A DNA stretch of 64,000 nucleotides from Leucothrix mucor DSM 2157 (lineage in GTDB: Bacteria; Pseudomonadota; Gammaproteobacteria; Thiotrichales; Thiotrichaceae), in contig NZ_ATTE01000001.1 in the NCBI RefSeq assembly GCF_000419525.1, positions 2,464,655-2,528,654 of the forward strand, written 5' to 3'. Both the position numbers and the translations under genes were made by a program. The notes below the pieces were generated by a model. The model saw nothing but the letters and a program-made list of their open reading frames with translations. It made no database searches and was not told where the DNA came from. Of this stretch, positions 45,603 to 53,390 are shown in pieces (position 1 is the stretch's first letter; every line of letters starts with the position of its first letter).

Positions 45603-46904
45603 TCAAGCCTTGCCGCGTAACATGGCGTTATAGGTTGCTTTCAGGGCAACCTCTTTCATTAGCCATGAAATCCATAGCTCTTCCAAAGGCGCGATCACAC
45701 CAGGAAATGACGGGGTGAGATTGTTTTTGTAATCAAACTCAACCAACATGGCGCGACCAATCCGGGTAATTAGCGGGCACGAGGTATAGCCGTTATAGCT
45801 GGCATCACTTTCCTTACCTTCGATATCCGCAATCAGGTGCGCCATAGCAACCGGCACCTGCCATTTCACCGAAGCCGCTGTTTTACCTTTTGGTACACCG
45901 GCACTATCGCCAACCGTAAAAATTTCAGAATAAACAGGATGACGTAAGGTGTGCTTATCCGCCGCTACCCAACCCTGATCCATCCATTTATCCGACCATG
46001 CCAACGGCGAATTACGGATGACATCCGGAGCGCGCATTGGTGGGATCACATTGATAAAATCAAACTCCATTTCAGCATCGCCATTTGGTGTCGCAAAAGT
46101 CGCAATCCCTTTGCCCGGATCAATCGCTTTCATCACATGATTGTGCACCGTATCAAACTCACGCTCCTCAAAGAGCATGCGCACTTTTTCATTCACAATC
46201 GGAACCGAAAACAGAGACTTAGAATGTGCCGCATAGTGAATTTTAACTTTGCCGCGAGTCCCCTTTTTACGGGCGTAATCATCCGTCATAAAGGTGTATT
46301 TTAACGGCGCGCCAGCACATTTCATTTCCGTGGCAGGACGGGTAAATAAGCCTACACCTCCCTCATCGGTGAACTTATCCATCGCCTTCCAGGTATTGGC
46401 CGCATGCTCAGGACCGGCATACACAGCACCCACACCGTTTTTACCAACCTGGCTCAGATCAAACCCTTCAATACTGGCCCAATCCAGCTTCAGGCCGGTT
46501 GCAATCACCAGATAGTCATAAGACACTTGCTGACCGGATGTGGTGGTCACGGACTTGGCATCCGGATCAATTTCAGCGGCGGCTTCCTGAATCAACTCAA
46601 CGCCCGAAGGCAGCCAGTCGGCAGTTTGGCTGACCGAGTAATCCGCTGGCTTTAATCCAGCCGCAATCAGCGTAAACCCTGGTTGATAAAAGTGCTGTTT
46701 ACGGCCGTCGATGATGATAATTTTGGCACCATCGAGGTTTTCATTCAGTCGGTTTGCCATTGCAGTTCCCGCCGCACCGGCGCCAAGAATAATGATTCTG
46801 GCGGATGTTTTAACGCGTTCAGCGTTGGCGGAAAGGCTTAAGCCAGAAAGAGAAAGCGCGGTTGCGCCTGCGGAGAGCCCTAGAAACTTACGTCTGTTAA
46901 TCAT
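45603..46904 (-). CDS. sqr: Sulfide:quinone oxidoreductase with twin-arginine-like signal
   Basis: 433 residues. The N-terminus MINRRKFLGLSAGATALSLSG is twin-arginine-like, predicting Tat export. FAD-binding Rossmann motif IILGAGAAGTAMA (38-50), YLVIATG, and the SQR-type redox cysteines Cys196 (MKCAGAP) and Cys376 (YTSCPLIT), plus FTVGDSAGVPKGKT. It oxidises sulfide and passes electrons to the membrane quinone pool. The start at 46904 precedes the twin-Arg motif exactly; an upstream extension would bury it. A perfect FNR-type box lies about 120 nt upstream. Confidence 0.9.
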   Translation of the reverse strand: MINRRKFLGLSAGATALSLSGLSLSANAERVKTSARIIILGAGAAGTAMANRLNENLDGAKIIIIDGRKQHFYQPGFTLIAAGLKPADYSVSQTADWLPSGVELIQEAAAEIDPDAKSVTTTSGQQVSYDYLVIATGLKLDWASIEGFDLSQVGKNGVGAVYAGPEHAANTWKAMDKFTDEGGVGLFTRPATEMKCAGAPLKYTFMTDDYARKKGTRGKVKIHYAAHSKSLFSVPIVNEKVRMLFEEREFDTVHNHVMKAIDPGKGIATFATPNGDAEMEFDFINVIPPMRAPDVIRNSPLAWSDKWMDQGWVAADKHTLRHPVYSEIFTVGDSAGVPKGKTAASVKWQVPVAMAHLIADIEGKESDASYNGYTSCPLITRIGRAMLVEFDYKNNLTPSFPGVIAPLEELWISWLMKEVALKATYNAMLRGKA

Positions 46905-47022
46905 AGTATTTCTACCCTGTAGTGCTTTTTCGAGGCGAGCACGGGTATGAAATAAAAATGACCTCACTCCTTGCTCGATGACCTGACAGGCTAAAGTTTG
47001 CAGTTTGAATGGCTTGTGATCA

Positions 47023-47036
47023 TTGATTTTTATCAA
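47023..47036. promoter_or_regulatory. Perfect FNR/ANR-type box
   Basis: TTGATTTTTATCAA matches the FNR consensus TTGAT-N4-ATCAA in every defined base. It sits in the 244-bp divergent region between the sulfide:quinone oxidoreductase gene and the decarboxylase, about 119 nt before one start and 113 nt before the other. Oxygen-dependent control of one or both is implied. Confidence 0.7.
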
Positions 47037-47148
47037 TCTAGTCAAGGCCTTAATCAAGGCGGCAGAATTTACGCTTCCAGAAAGTGCTGATATAGGCTTT
47101 ACTAAGGCTTCATATTGAAGTCATCGCAACACGAATAAAGGAGGCATT

Positions 47149-48579
47149 ATGACACCAGAAGAATTCCGCAAGGCAGGACACGAACTGATTGACTGGATTG
47201 CAGATTACCGCACCCACATTCCAGAGTTGCCGGTTAAGGCACAAGTCGCTCCCGGTGATGTGCGCAATGCCTTGCCCAAGGAACCACCGACCTCCGCGGA
47301 AGCTTTCAGTGCCGTCATGAGCGATTTGGATAAACTCGTGGTTCCCGGCGTCACTCAAGTGCAGCACCCAATGCATTTCGGCTGGTTTCCCTCTAATGCT
47401 TCCTTAGCTTCGGTACTAGGCGATATTGCCAGCTCTGGCATGGGAACTTTAGGGATTTCCTGGGAAAGCTGCCCTGCACTCACCGAAGTTGAGCAAGTGG
47501 TCTGCGATTGGCTAAGACAACTCACTGGGCTCAGCGAACAATGGCATGGCACCATTCACGATACCGCCTCCACGGCCTGCGTTACGGCGATGATTTTGGC
47601 TCGTGAGCGCGCCAGTGATCTCAGTAAAAATCACGGCGGCTTACCGGCTCTCAACGCACCATTAGTTATTTACAGCACCAAACAAGCTCACTCCTCCATT
47701 GCCAAAGCGGTACAACTGGCTGGATTTGGGAATGATAATTTACGCTATATTGAAGAAGACCCTTACACCCGCGCCATGCTGCCAGAAGCACTTGCCGCCG
47801 CTATTGCTGAAGATCGTGCAGCCGGTCGTACGCCCGCAGGCATCGTCTGCTCAGTCGGCGCAACCGGCACCACAGCAATGGACCCGGTTGATGCCATTGC
47901 CGATATCGCCAATGCTGAAAATATCTGGTTACACGTCGATGCGGCGATGGCTGGCTCTGCCATGCTACTGCCTGAGTGCCGCAACTTATGGCAAGGCGTC
48001 GAGAAAGCCGATTCCGTGGCTTGGAACCCTCACAAATGGATGGGTACAATTTTAGATACTGCGCTATTTTATGTACGTGATGTCACTCATTTGGAACGCG
48101 TGATGTCGACTAATCCCAGCTATTTACGCTCCTCTGCCGATGGCGAAGTAGTGCAATACCGCGACTGGGGCATTCCATTAGGCCGCCGCTTCCGTGCCTT
48201 AAAACTGTGGTTCCATTTAAGGCTGGATGGGCCAGATGCGATTCGCCAACGCATTCGCCGCGATCTGGACAATGCGCAATGGTTTAAGCAGCAGATTGAA
48301 GCACTGCCACACTGGGAAGTATTAGCGCCGGTTGACCTGCAAACCATCTGCATTCGCCATACGCCACTGAGCGATGATGGCTCACCATTAGCCGGTGAAG
48401 CGCTGGATAAACACACGCGGAGTTGGGTGGATAGCATCAATCGCTCAGGAGAGGCATTTATGTCGCCCTCGATTTTGGATGAGCGCTGGATGGTGCGAGT
48501 GTCTATCGGCGTGGAAGGTACTACGCGAGAGCATTTGGAGCGCTTATTAGTGCTGCTAAAACAAGCTACTAGCGAATAA
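47149..48579 (+). CDS. PLP-dependent (aromatic) amino-acid decarboxylase
   Basis: 476 residues of the group II decarboxylase family. The N-terminal EEFRKAGHELIDWIADY, HPMHFGWFPSNAS, and GTIHDTASTACVTAM are typical. The PLP Asp is in WLHVDAAMAG and the PLP-Lys in WNPHKWMG. Closest in style to aromatic-L-amino-acid decarboxylases (tryptophan, tyrosine or DOPA), although substrate choice cannot be read safely. The ATG has an ideal AAGGAGG 5 nt upstream. The product would be a biogenic amine. Confidence 0.85.
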   Translation: MTPEEFRKAGHELIDWIADYRTHIPELPVKAQVAPGDVRNALPKEPPTSAEAFSAVMSDLDKLVVPGVTQVQHPMHFGWFPSNASLASVLGDIASSGMGTLGISWESCPALTEVEQVVCDWLRQLTGLSEQWHGTIHDTASTACVTAMILARERASDLSKNHGGLPALNAPLVIYSTKQAHSSIAKAVQLAGFGNDNLRYIEEDPYTRAMLPEALAAAIAEDRAAGRTPAGIVCSVGATGTTAMDPVDAIADIANAENIWLHVDAAMAGSAMLLPECRNLWQGVEKADSVAWNPHKWMGTILDTALFYVRDVTHLERVMSTNPSYLRSSADGEVVQYRDWGIPLGRRFRALKLWFHLRLDGPDAIRQRIRRDLDNAQWFKQQIEALPHWEVLAPVDLQTICIRHTPLSDDGSPLAGEALDKHTRSWVDSINRSGEAFMSPSILDERWMVRVSIGVEGTTREHLERLLVLLKQATSE

Positions 48580-48601
48580 AAACAGCGGCTAAATTCAAAA
48601 A

Positions 48602-48629
48602 GGCAGCTCGCCATAAAAAGCTTGCTGCC
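48602..48629 (+). terminator. Weak terminator candidate after the decarboxylase
   Basis: GGCAGC (48602-48607) and GCTGCC (48624-48629) form a 6-bp stem with a 16-nt A-rich loop, followed only by CTTAG. Tentative. Confidence 0.35.
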
Positions 48630-48686
48630 CTTAGATTTGACTAAGCTATTAACCAGCGAAAATTAATCCACTCCCGTCACTATTAG

Positions 48687-48707
48687 CGATAAACCTTGAG
48701 TTTATCG
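48687..48707. repeat. 8-bp inverted repeat at the end of the small lipoprotein gene
   Basis: CGATAAAC (48687-48694) and GTTTATCG (48700-48707) flank a 5-nt loop and overlap the lipoprotein stop codon. It might end its transcript, but there is no T tract. Confidence 0.45.
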
Positions 48708-48929
48708 GCGAGGATTATACTGCCCACAGCCCGGACCATCTGCTGAACAATTGGGTGAACGACGGCCATTATCACCCGGCAAACGACCGTTGTGATTATT
48801 CCCCTTCCCGTGATGCTTACCCACAGAGTGCTTATTGTGCTTCCCCTGTTTATAGCGATGATTATCCGGACAGCCCGTTAAGAAAGTCACCATGCCTAAT
48901 GCCATTACGGCTACGATTATTTTTTTCAT
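48702..48929 (-). CDS. Small His/Gly/Asn-rich lipoprotein
   Basis: 75 residues. Signal peptide with lipobox FLTGC (Cys20), then a short mature chain rich in His, Lys, Gly and Asn (HNKHSVGKHHGKGNNHNG) and ending in two Cys-containing turns (NCSADGPGC). I do not recognise the family. The His clusters suggest metal binding at the cell envelope. The signal peptide, sharp lipobox and a GGAGA site 9 nt upstream support a real gene. It is monocistronic. Confidence 0.75.
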   Translation of the reverse strand: MKKIIVAVMALGMVTFLTGCPDNHRYKQGKHNKHSVGKHHGKGNNHNGRLPGDNGRRSPNCSADGPGCGQYNPRR

Positions 48930-49364
48930 ACTGATTTCTCCAGTTTTTTATAAAGCCCAGCCGACGGCTTAAGCCTAATACTTGGAATCGCGTAATGCTA
49001 AAGAGTTCACTATTGCTGAATAGTTGCCCTACTGTTGAAACTGGCGCATATCAGAGTTTATGTGACATAAGGCAATTACAGGCTATCCCATGAAACAGCC
49101 TGTACCCGACTATTTACATCAAAAAGTTAATCAAAAGCTAATAAAAAACCGCCCTGCTTCTGCTAGTCTTCGCCAATCTGAGTTTGGGTTTTCAGTGCGA
49201 CATTTAGCATTGATCATCCGCTCAGCGCGCCAGACTCACAACAGTGGCTAATCTCAGCTGCAACCGTTATTCTTGGCGCTCTATTTAGCTGGGTGCCGGG
49301 CTTATTAACCGACCCTCGCACCTTGCCAAATTGCTTGCTTGTTAAACTTTAGTGCGGAAATCGT
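48930..49364. other. 435-bp gap with a decayed reading frame
   Basis: Upstream part (48930-49085): promoter region of the small lipoprotein on the minus strand, with nothing else seen. From 49090 to 49352 a membrane-protein-like reading continues only by switching frames (separate entry). No ncRNA signature was found. Confidence 0.5.
49090..49352 (+). pseudogene. Possible frameshifted small membrane protein
   Basis: Frame 1 opens with an ATG at 49090 and runs 53 codons. A frame-2 segment near 49148 reads TALLLLVFANLSLG. A frame-3 segment, open from 49182 to a stop at 49350, reads SIDHPLSAPDSQQWLIS, then a hydrophobic VILGALFSWVPGLL. Joined, they look like one ~90-residue membrane protein broken by two indels. 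No family was recognised, and chance composition cannot be excluded. Confidence 0.3.
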
Positions 49365-50018
49365 ATGTTCAATCACAACTCTACATTAGGCCTGCCAGTA
49401 ATATTGGCTTTAAGTGTATTCCTACAAGCCTGTAGCGATGCCGGCAACACAGATGAAAACCAGCAAGCACTGGCACAAGAATATAACGTCGAGGCCGATA
49501 AAGTCGTCCCGCAGGATGCACTGGTTCAAGGTGAAGCGCCCCAGCAATTAGAGTGGGAAGCACTGATGCCAGATGGCTTTAAGCCGGATGATATTTACGG
49601 TAAGTACGAAGAAGAGATCAAGCAATTTGGCGCACATGACTACAGCGAGAAGTCAGTCGAGTTGTTCACCAAGATCAATGATGAATTAAAAGCCGCGCCG
49701 GTTAATGACAAGCTTAATCAGAAGTTGGTGAGAATACCGGGCTTTATTGCACCATTGCAGCACGCTAACGGTGAGTTGGTTGAGTTTTTGCTGGTGCCGT
49801 ATTTTGGGGCGTGTATCCATTCACCACCACCGCCACTTAACCAAACCGTGCTGGTCAAAGCTAAAATTGGAGATGGCATTCGTGGTAGCGGCATTGAAGA
49901 CCCAATCTGGGTCACCGGGGTATTAACCACCGAGGGTGAAAACACCAAAATCGGCGACGCTGGCTATCGGATTAGCAATGCTAAAATCGAGCCTTACACT
50001 GAAGAAGACGACATTTAA
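49365..50018 (+). CDS. DUF3299-domain lipoprotein
   Basis: 217 residues. Signal sequence with lipobox LQAC (Cys23). The C-terminal ~95 residues carry the DUF3299 pattern: VRIPGFIAPLQHANGELVEF, FLLVPYFGACIHSPPPP, then a final beta region. DUF3299 proteins are usually small, exported and often near ABC exporters or metal-related genes; their function is unknown. The Cys-x-His-Ser-Pro turn may be a metal site. The gene stands alone. Confidence 0.85.
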   Translation: MFNHNSTLGLPVILALSVFLQACSDAGNTDENQQALAQEYNVEADKVVPQDALVQGEAPQQLEWEALMPDGFKPDDIYGKYEEEIKQFGAHDYSEKSVELFTKINDELKAAPVNDKLNQKLVRIPGFIAPLQHANGELVEFLLVPYFGACIHSPPPPLNQTVLVKAKIGDGIRGSGIEDPIWVTGVLTTEGENTKIGDAGYRISNAKIEPYTEEDDI

Positions 50019-50047
50019 CAGGCTTATCCTAACAGCCAAAGATTGAC

Positions 50048-50143
50048 TCACTTAGCGTCATTAGTACCCTGCGTCCGCGGTAATTTGCGGATGCGCAGCC
50101 ATGAGATTTCAAGTTCGATGATCCAGCGTTTTACAGTGTTCAT
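50048..50143 (-). CDS. Predicted 31-residue basic small protein
   Basis: The ATG at 50143 is preceded by GGAGAG with 7-nt spacing, one of the best ribosome binding sites in the window. The peptide starts MNTVKRWIIELEISWLRI and is an amphipathic, Arg/Lys- and Trp-rich helix ending in a polar tail. Family not recognised. Its short length means that only the binding site and composition support it. Confidence 0.5.
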   Translation of the reverse strand: MNTVKRWIIELEISWLRIRKLPRTQGTNDAK

Positions 50144-50195
50144 TCGTTCTCTCTCCTAATATGTTGCCAAGCTTAATGCGCGGCAAACCTTTATT

Positions 50196-50253
50196 ACCAT
50201 TTGGTTATACAATAAATCGCATGGATTTTGTATCAGAATTTTAACCGAATGGT
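50196..50253. promoter_or_regulatory. Spaced inverted repeat upstream of the small ORF and MATE gene
   Basis: Two 12-nt arms (ACCATTTGGTTA and TAACCGAATGGT) with one mismatch are 34 nt apart, between divergent starts at 50143 and 50347. This could be a regulator site; no regulator is identified. Confidence 0.4.
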
Positions 50254-50346
50254 TGATAATTAATGATCAATAGTACAGCGTCGTCATTTTTTAAATGTAT
50301 AAAACACTACCGTTGAACCGACATTCAACACACTTTTGAGACCGTT

Positions 50347-51735
50347 ATGCCTACTACCACAAACCGTATCCCTGGCGATACTCCATTCAACCGTATCGCA
50401 GAATTACGCAGTATTGCTGTGATTGCGCTCCCCATTATTCTCGCCCAGCTTTTACAAATGGGCATGGGGGTTATCGACACGGTAATGGCCGGACGCATCG
50501 ACGCGTTGAGCATTGCCGCCATTGCGCTGGGCTCATCCTTGTGGTTTTTTGTGGCTTTACTCGGCATTGGTGTCATGTTGGCACTCAGCCCTATTATTGC
50601 CCAACATATCGGTGCCAATAATCACCCCTTAATTCGCGAAGAGCTGCGCCAAGGAATTTGGCTGGCACTGACCGTAGGCGTCTTTCAAGTCGCCATCGTG
50701 TTGTCGCTGGTTTATGTGATGCCACTGATTGGCGTTGAAGAAGAGATTATTCCTGCGGCTACCGACTACATTCACTGGGTAGCATGGAGCCTGCCATTTA
50801 ACTGCCTGTATTTAGTGCCGCGCTCATTTAACGAAGCCAATGGCAACACCATGCCGATTTTATGGATTCAGATCATTATTCTGCCCGTGAATATCGTTGG
50901 TAACTACCTATTGATGTATGGCAACTTTGGCTTTCCGGAAATGGGCGCTTCAGGTGCCGCACTGTCAACCGGTATCGCCCAATTGCTGGGCTGTGTGATG
51001 CTGTACACCTACACCCTGCGCACTTCCAGATATGAAGACTATAATCTTCGCAAGCGCATGACCGGGCCAGACTGGAAACACATTTACCAAACCTTTAAGC
51101 TTGGCTTTCCAATCGCGATCTCAATGGGCATGGAAGTGGGTTTATTTACCGCCACAGCTTTATTGATGGGCCGTTTTGGCGTGGAGGCCGCCGCGGGCCA
51201 CCAGATTGCGCTTAATATTGCCTCGATTGCCTTTATGATTCCACTAGGCGTGTCGATGGCGCTGACGGTGCGCATTGGCCAAGCCACTGGCGCCGGGAAT
51301 CGCTTAACCGCCCGCAAACGCGGCCAGCTTGGCATTCTATTATGCGGCGCAATTTGTACCGCCTCGGCACTGGTCTTATGGCTATTTGGCAGCATGCTGG
51401 CCGGCTTATATACCGATGAAATGGCAGTCGTGAGTATCGCCTCTCAGTTGCTAATATTTGCTGCATTGTTCCAGATTGTCGATGGTTTACAAATCGGTGC
51501 GGTGGGTGTGCTGCGCGGATTAAAAGACACCAAAATCCCCATGCTGATTGCGATTTTCTGTTATTGGGTGGTTGGTATGGGTACCGCACTTAACTTTGGC
51601 ATTGGACAAAATATGGGCCCTGCTGGTTTGTGGATGGGATTGGTCGCAGGCTTAGCCGTCGCCGCCATTGCGATGAATATTCGCTTCCATCTGATCACAC
51701 GCTCAGCCATCGATACGCCTGCCGTATCAGCCTGA
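50347..51735 (+). CDS. MATE-family multidrug exporter (NorM-like)
   Basis: 462 residues with twelve membrane segments. Signatures include RSIAVIALPIILAQLLQMGMGVIDTVMAGR at the N-terminus (the MATE start, ending in the DT motif), and AAAGHQIALNIASIAFMIPLG in the second half. It exports cationic compounds using sodium or proton gradients. It follows a likely operator region and precedes the rhomboid gene by about 60 bp on the same strand. Confidence 0.92.
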   Translation: MPTTTNRIPGDTPFNRIAELRSIAVIALPIILAQLLQMGMGVIDTVMAGRIDALSIAAIALGSSLWFFVALLGIGVMLALSPIIAQHIGANNHPLIREELRQGIWLALTVGVFQVAIVLSLVYVMPLIGVEEEIIPAATDYIHWVAWSLPFNCLYLVPRSFNEANGNTMPILWIQIIILPVNIVGNYLLMYGNFGFPEMGASGAALSTGIAQLLGCVMLYTYTLRTSRYEDYNLRKRMTGPDWKHIYQTFKLGFPIAISMGMEVGLFTATALLMGRFGVEAAAGHQIALNIASIAFMIPLGVSMALTVRIGQATGAGNRLTARKRGQLGILLCGAICTASALVLWLFGSMLAGLYTDEMAVVSIASQLLIFAALFQIVDGLQIGAVGVLRGLKDTKIPMLIAIFCYWVVGMGTALNFGIGQNMGPAGLWMGLVAGLAVAAIAMNIRFHLITRSAIDTPAVSA

Positions 51736-51796
51736 ATTAGACCGACTGATTGAGCAATGCTATTCTCAACGATCACTGACCGGAGCCGGACAAGTA

Positions 51797-52516
51797 ATGA
51801 ATAGAATGACCCCAGCTGTAACCGTACTCATCGCCATTAACGTCGTGATGTTTGGATTAAATAGCCTCAGTACGGTAGAGCTCAATCAGTGGTTGGCGCT
51901 GTATTATCCATCGAATCCGTCTTACGGCATCTGGCAATATGTCACCAGCATGTTTATGCATGGCGGAGTGATGCATATTTTATTCAATATGCTGGGTTTG
52001 TGGATGTTTGGTACGGCATTGGAATCGATCTGGGGTACGCGCAAATTCTTATTCTTCTATTTTGCGGCCGGCATTGGTGCTGGCATTATTTACACCTTGG
52101 TGAATTACTTTCAGTTTACCGCCGACTTTGATCAGCTCCGGGCGATTGGCATGGGTGCGCTGGAGATTCAGCAGATTCTGGATACGGGGAGTTATAATGC
52201 CAATATCAGCGGACTCTCTTCCGAGATGTTGCTGGAGTTTTATATGACCTACCACACTCCGGTATTAGGGGCTTCTGGAGCCATCTACGGAGTGCTGGTC
52301 GCCTTTGCCATTACTTATCCCAATAGCAAATTAATGCTGCTGTTTCTGCCGTTTCCGATTGCCGCGAAGTATTTTGTACCGGCGATTTTGATGATTGATT
52401 TATTCTCCGGCGTGACCGGCTTCTCAATCTTTGGCGCGGGGATTGCGCACTTTGCACATTTGGGTGGTGCGCTAATTGGCTTCCTACTGATGATGTTGAG
52501 GCGCAATAAAGCCTGA
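51797..52516 (+). CDS. Rhomboid-family intramembrane serine protease
   Basis: 239 residues with six membrane helices. The nucleophile is Ser160 in GASGAIYG, with catalytic His221 in HFAHLGGALIG. The helix-2 region has HGGVMHILFNMLGLWMFG, and ESIWGTRKFL is the conserved W-R loop. A longer insertion (about 105-150) separates helices 3 and 4. Rhomboids cut membrane-spanning substrates. Substrate unknown; the GlyGly-CTERM-like protein at 29.9 kb is a speculative candidate. Confidence 0.9.
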   Translation: MNRMTPAVTVLIAINVVMFGLNSLSTVELNQWLALYYPSNPSYGIWQYVTSMFMHGGVMHILFNMLGLWMFGTALESIWGTRKFLFFYFAAGIGAGIIYTLVNYFQFTADFDQLRAIGMGALEIQQILDTGSYNANISGLSSEMLLEFYMTYHTPVLGASGAIYGVLVAFAITYPNSKLMLLFLPFPIAAKYFVPAILMIDLFSGVTGFSIFGAGIAHFAHLGGALIGFLLMMLRRNKA

Positions 52517-52520
52517 AAAA

Positions 52521-52550
52521 TCTGGCCCTAATAATCTCATTAGGGCCAGA
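52521..52550 (-). terminator. Bidirectional terminator, mainly for the GST gene
   Basis: TCTGGCCCTAAT (52521-52532) and ATTAGGGCCAGA (52539-52550) form a perfect 12-bp stem with a 6-nt loop. On the minus strand it is followed by T5, ending the GST transcript; it also lies just after the rhomboid stop. Confidence 0.85.
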
Positions 52551-52560
52551 CCACTAAGCC

Positions 52561-53286
52561 TTATCGGAAGTTACTGTATAGGTGTTCAACCCAACCCAAG
52601 CGGGAATTGAAATCAGCCATATGCCCCAGCAGTGGCTGAGGAATAGTTTCTGGCCAAACCGAGCCATAACCTTTTGGCATCAGCAGTGGCGCTAATAAAG
52701 AGGCAACTGCCAAATCCGCGCGAGTAAAAGTGTCCGCTACTAAAAACTCATTATCACCCAGCGTTTCGTGAATATTATTAAGCGCCACTTCAATTTGGCC
52801 AACGGCTTGTCTGGCCGTATCATCATTAATATTCATCATCTCGCGCATGGCTTCTGCCATTTTCGGATACGCAAACTTCACCATCATCGTGCCATACCAA
52901 GGGCCATCCTGGGATAACATCTGTACCGAGGTATCTTTATGCTCCAGCATTGTGTGATACCACAACAGGCGCACTGGCGGGCCGATTTCGCGATCCGCGT
53001 AAGACTCCCAAGCCATCGCCAGTTTACGGGCATCAGGATGTTCCGGCGTTAATGGACGACGTGAAAACTGGTTATCAAGGTGGGTAATGATTTCCCGGGA
53101 GCCCTGCACAATGTGGCTTTTATGCTCCAAAATCGGCAGCTCACTGGTGGCCGCTAAGGCTTTGGCTTTTTTAACGTGGGGTCCCGGTAGCAGATTCACT
53201 TTGCGATATGGCAAATCTTTTAGCTCCAATGCCCAGCGCACTTTTTCACAATAATGTGAGACCGGGAATTGATACAGCTTTAGCAT
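52561..53286 (-). CDS. Glutathione S-transferase-family protein
   Basis: 241 residues. The N-terminal thioredoxin-like domain starts LYQFPVSHYCEKVRWALELK, in which the Ser/Cys positions are the usual glutathione contact sites, and includes SELPILEHKSHIVQGSREI with the cis-Pro and the Gln-Ser glutathione pair. The rest is the helical domain. The start at 53286 has GGAG 9 nt upstream. Probably detoxification or redox metabolism; substrate unknown. Confidence 0.88.
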   Translation of the reverse strand: MLKLYQFPVSHYCEKVRWALELKDLPYRKVNLLPGPHVKKAKALAATSELPILEHKSHIVQGSREIITHLDNQFSRRPLTPEHPDARKLAMAWESYADREIGPPVRLLWYHTMLEHKDTSVQMLSQDGPWYGTMMVKFAYPKMAEAMREMMNINDDTARQAVGQIEVALNNIHETLGDNEFLVADTFTRADLAVASLLAPLLMPKGYGSVWPETIPQPLLGHMADFNSRLGWVEHLYSNFR

Positions 53287-53390
53287 GATGACTGACTCCG
53301 AGACTTGGGGGATAGGAATGATGTTATACCATGCAGACGGCGCGGCTGCCATAGTCAGGCAGTGCCGCGCTATCAAACGGTTAAGGCAAT

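Larger units (their letters stand above)
50019..50346. other. 328-bp gap holding a small ORF and an inverted repeat
   Basis: It contains a 31-codon minus-strand ORF with a strong ribosome binding site (separate entry). It also holds a 12-bp inverted repeat with one mismatch, ACCATTTGGTTA (50196-50207) and TAACCGAATGGT (50242-50253), separated by 34 nt. The rest is AT-rich promoter-like DNA upstream of the MATE gene. Confidence 0.6.

Noticed and set aside
46905-47057. Longer start for the sulfide:quinone oxidoreductase
   Set aside because: It would place the twin-arginine signal internally and cover the FNR box region.
50253-50270. TTGAT and ATCAA arms near the MATE gene as an FNR box
   Set aside because: The spacer is 8 nt instead of the required 4.
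51797-52516. Rhomboid gene as the rhombosortase for the GlyGly-CTERM-like protein
   Set aside because: It has ordinary rhomboid features and no linkage to the candidate substrate; kept only as a speculative remark.
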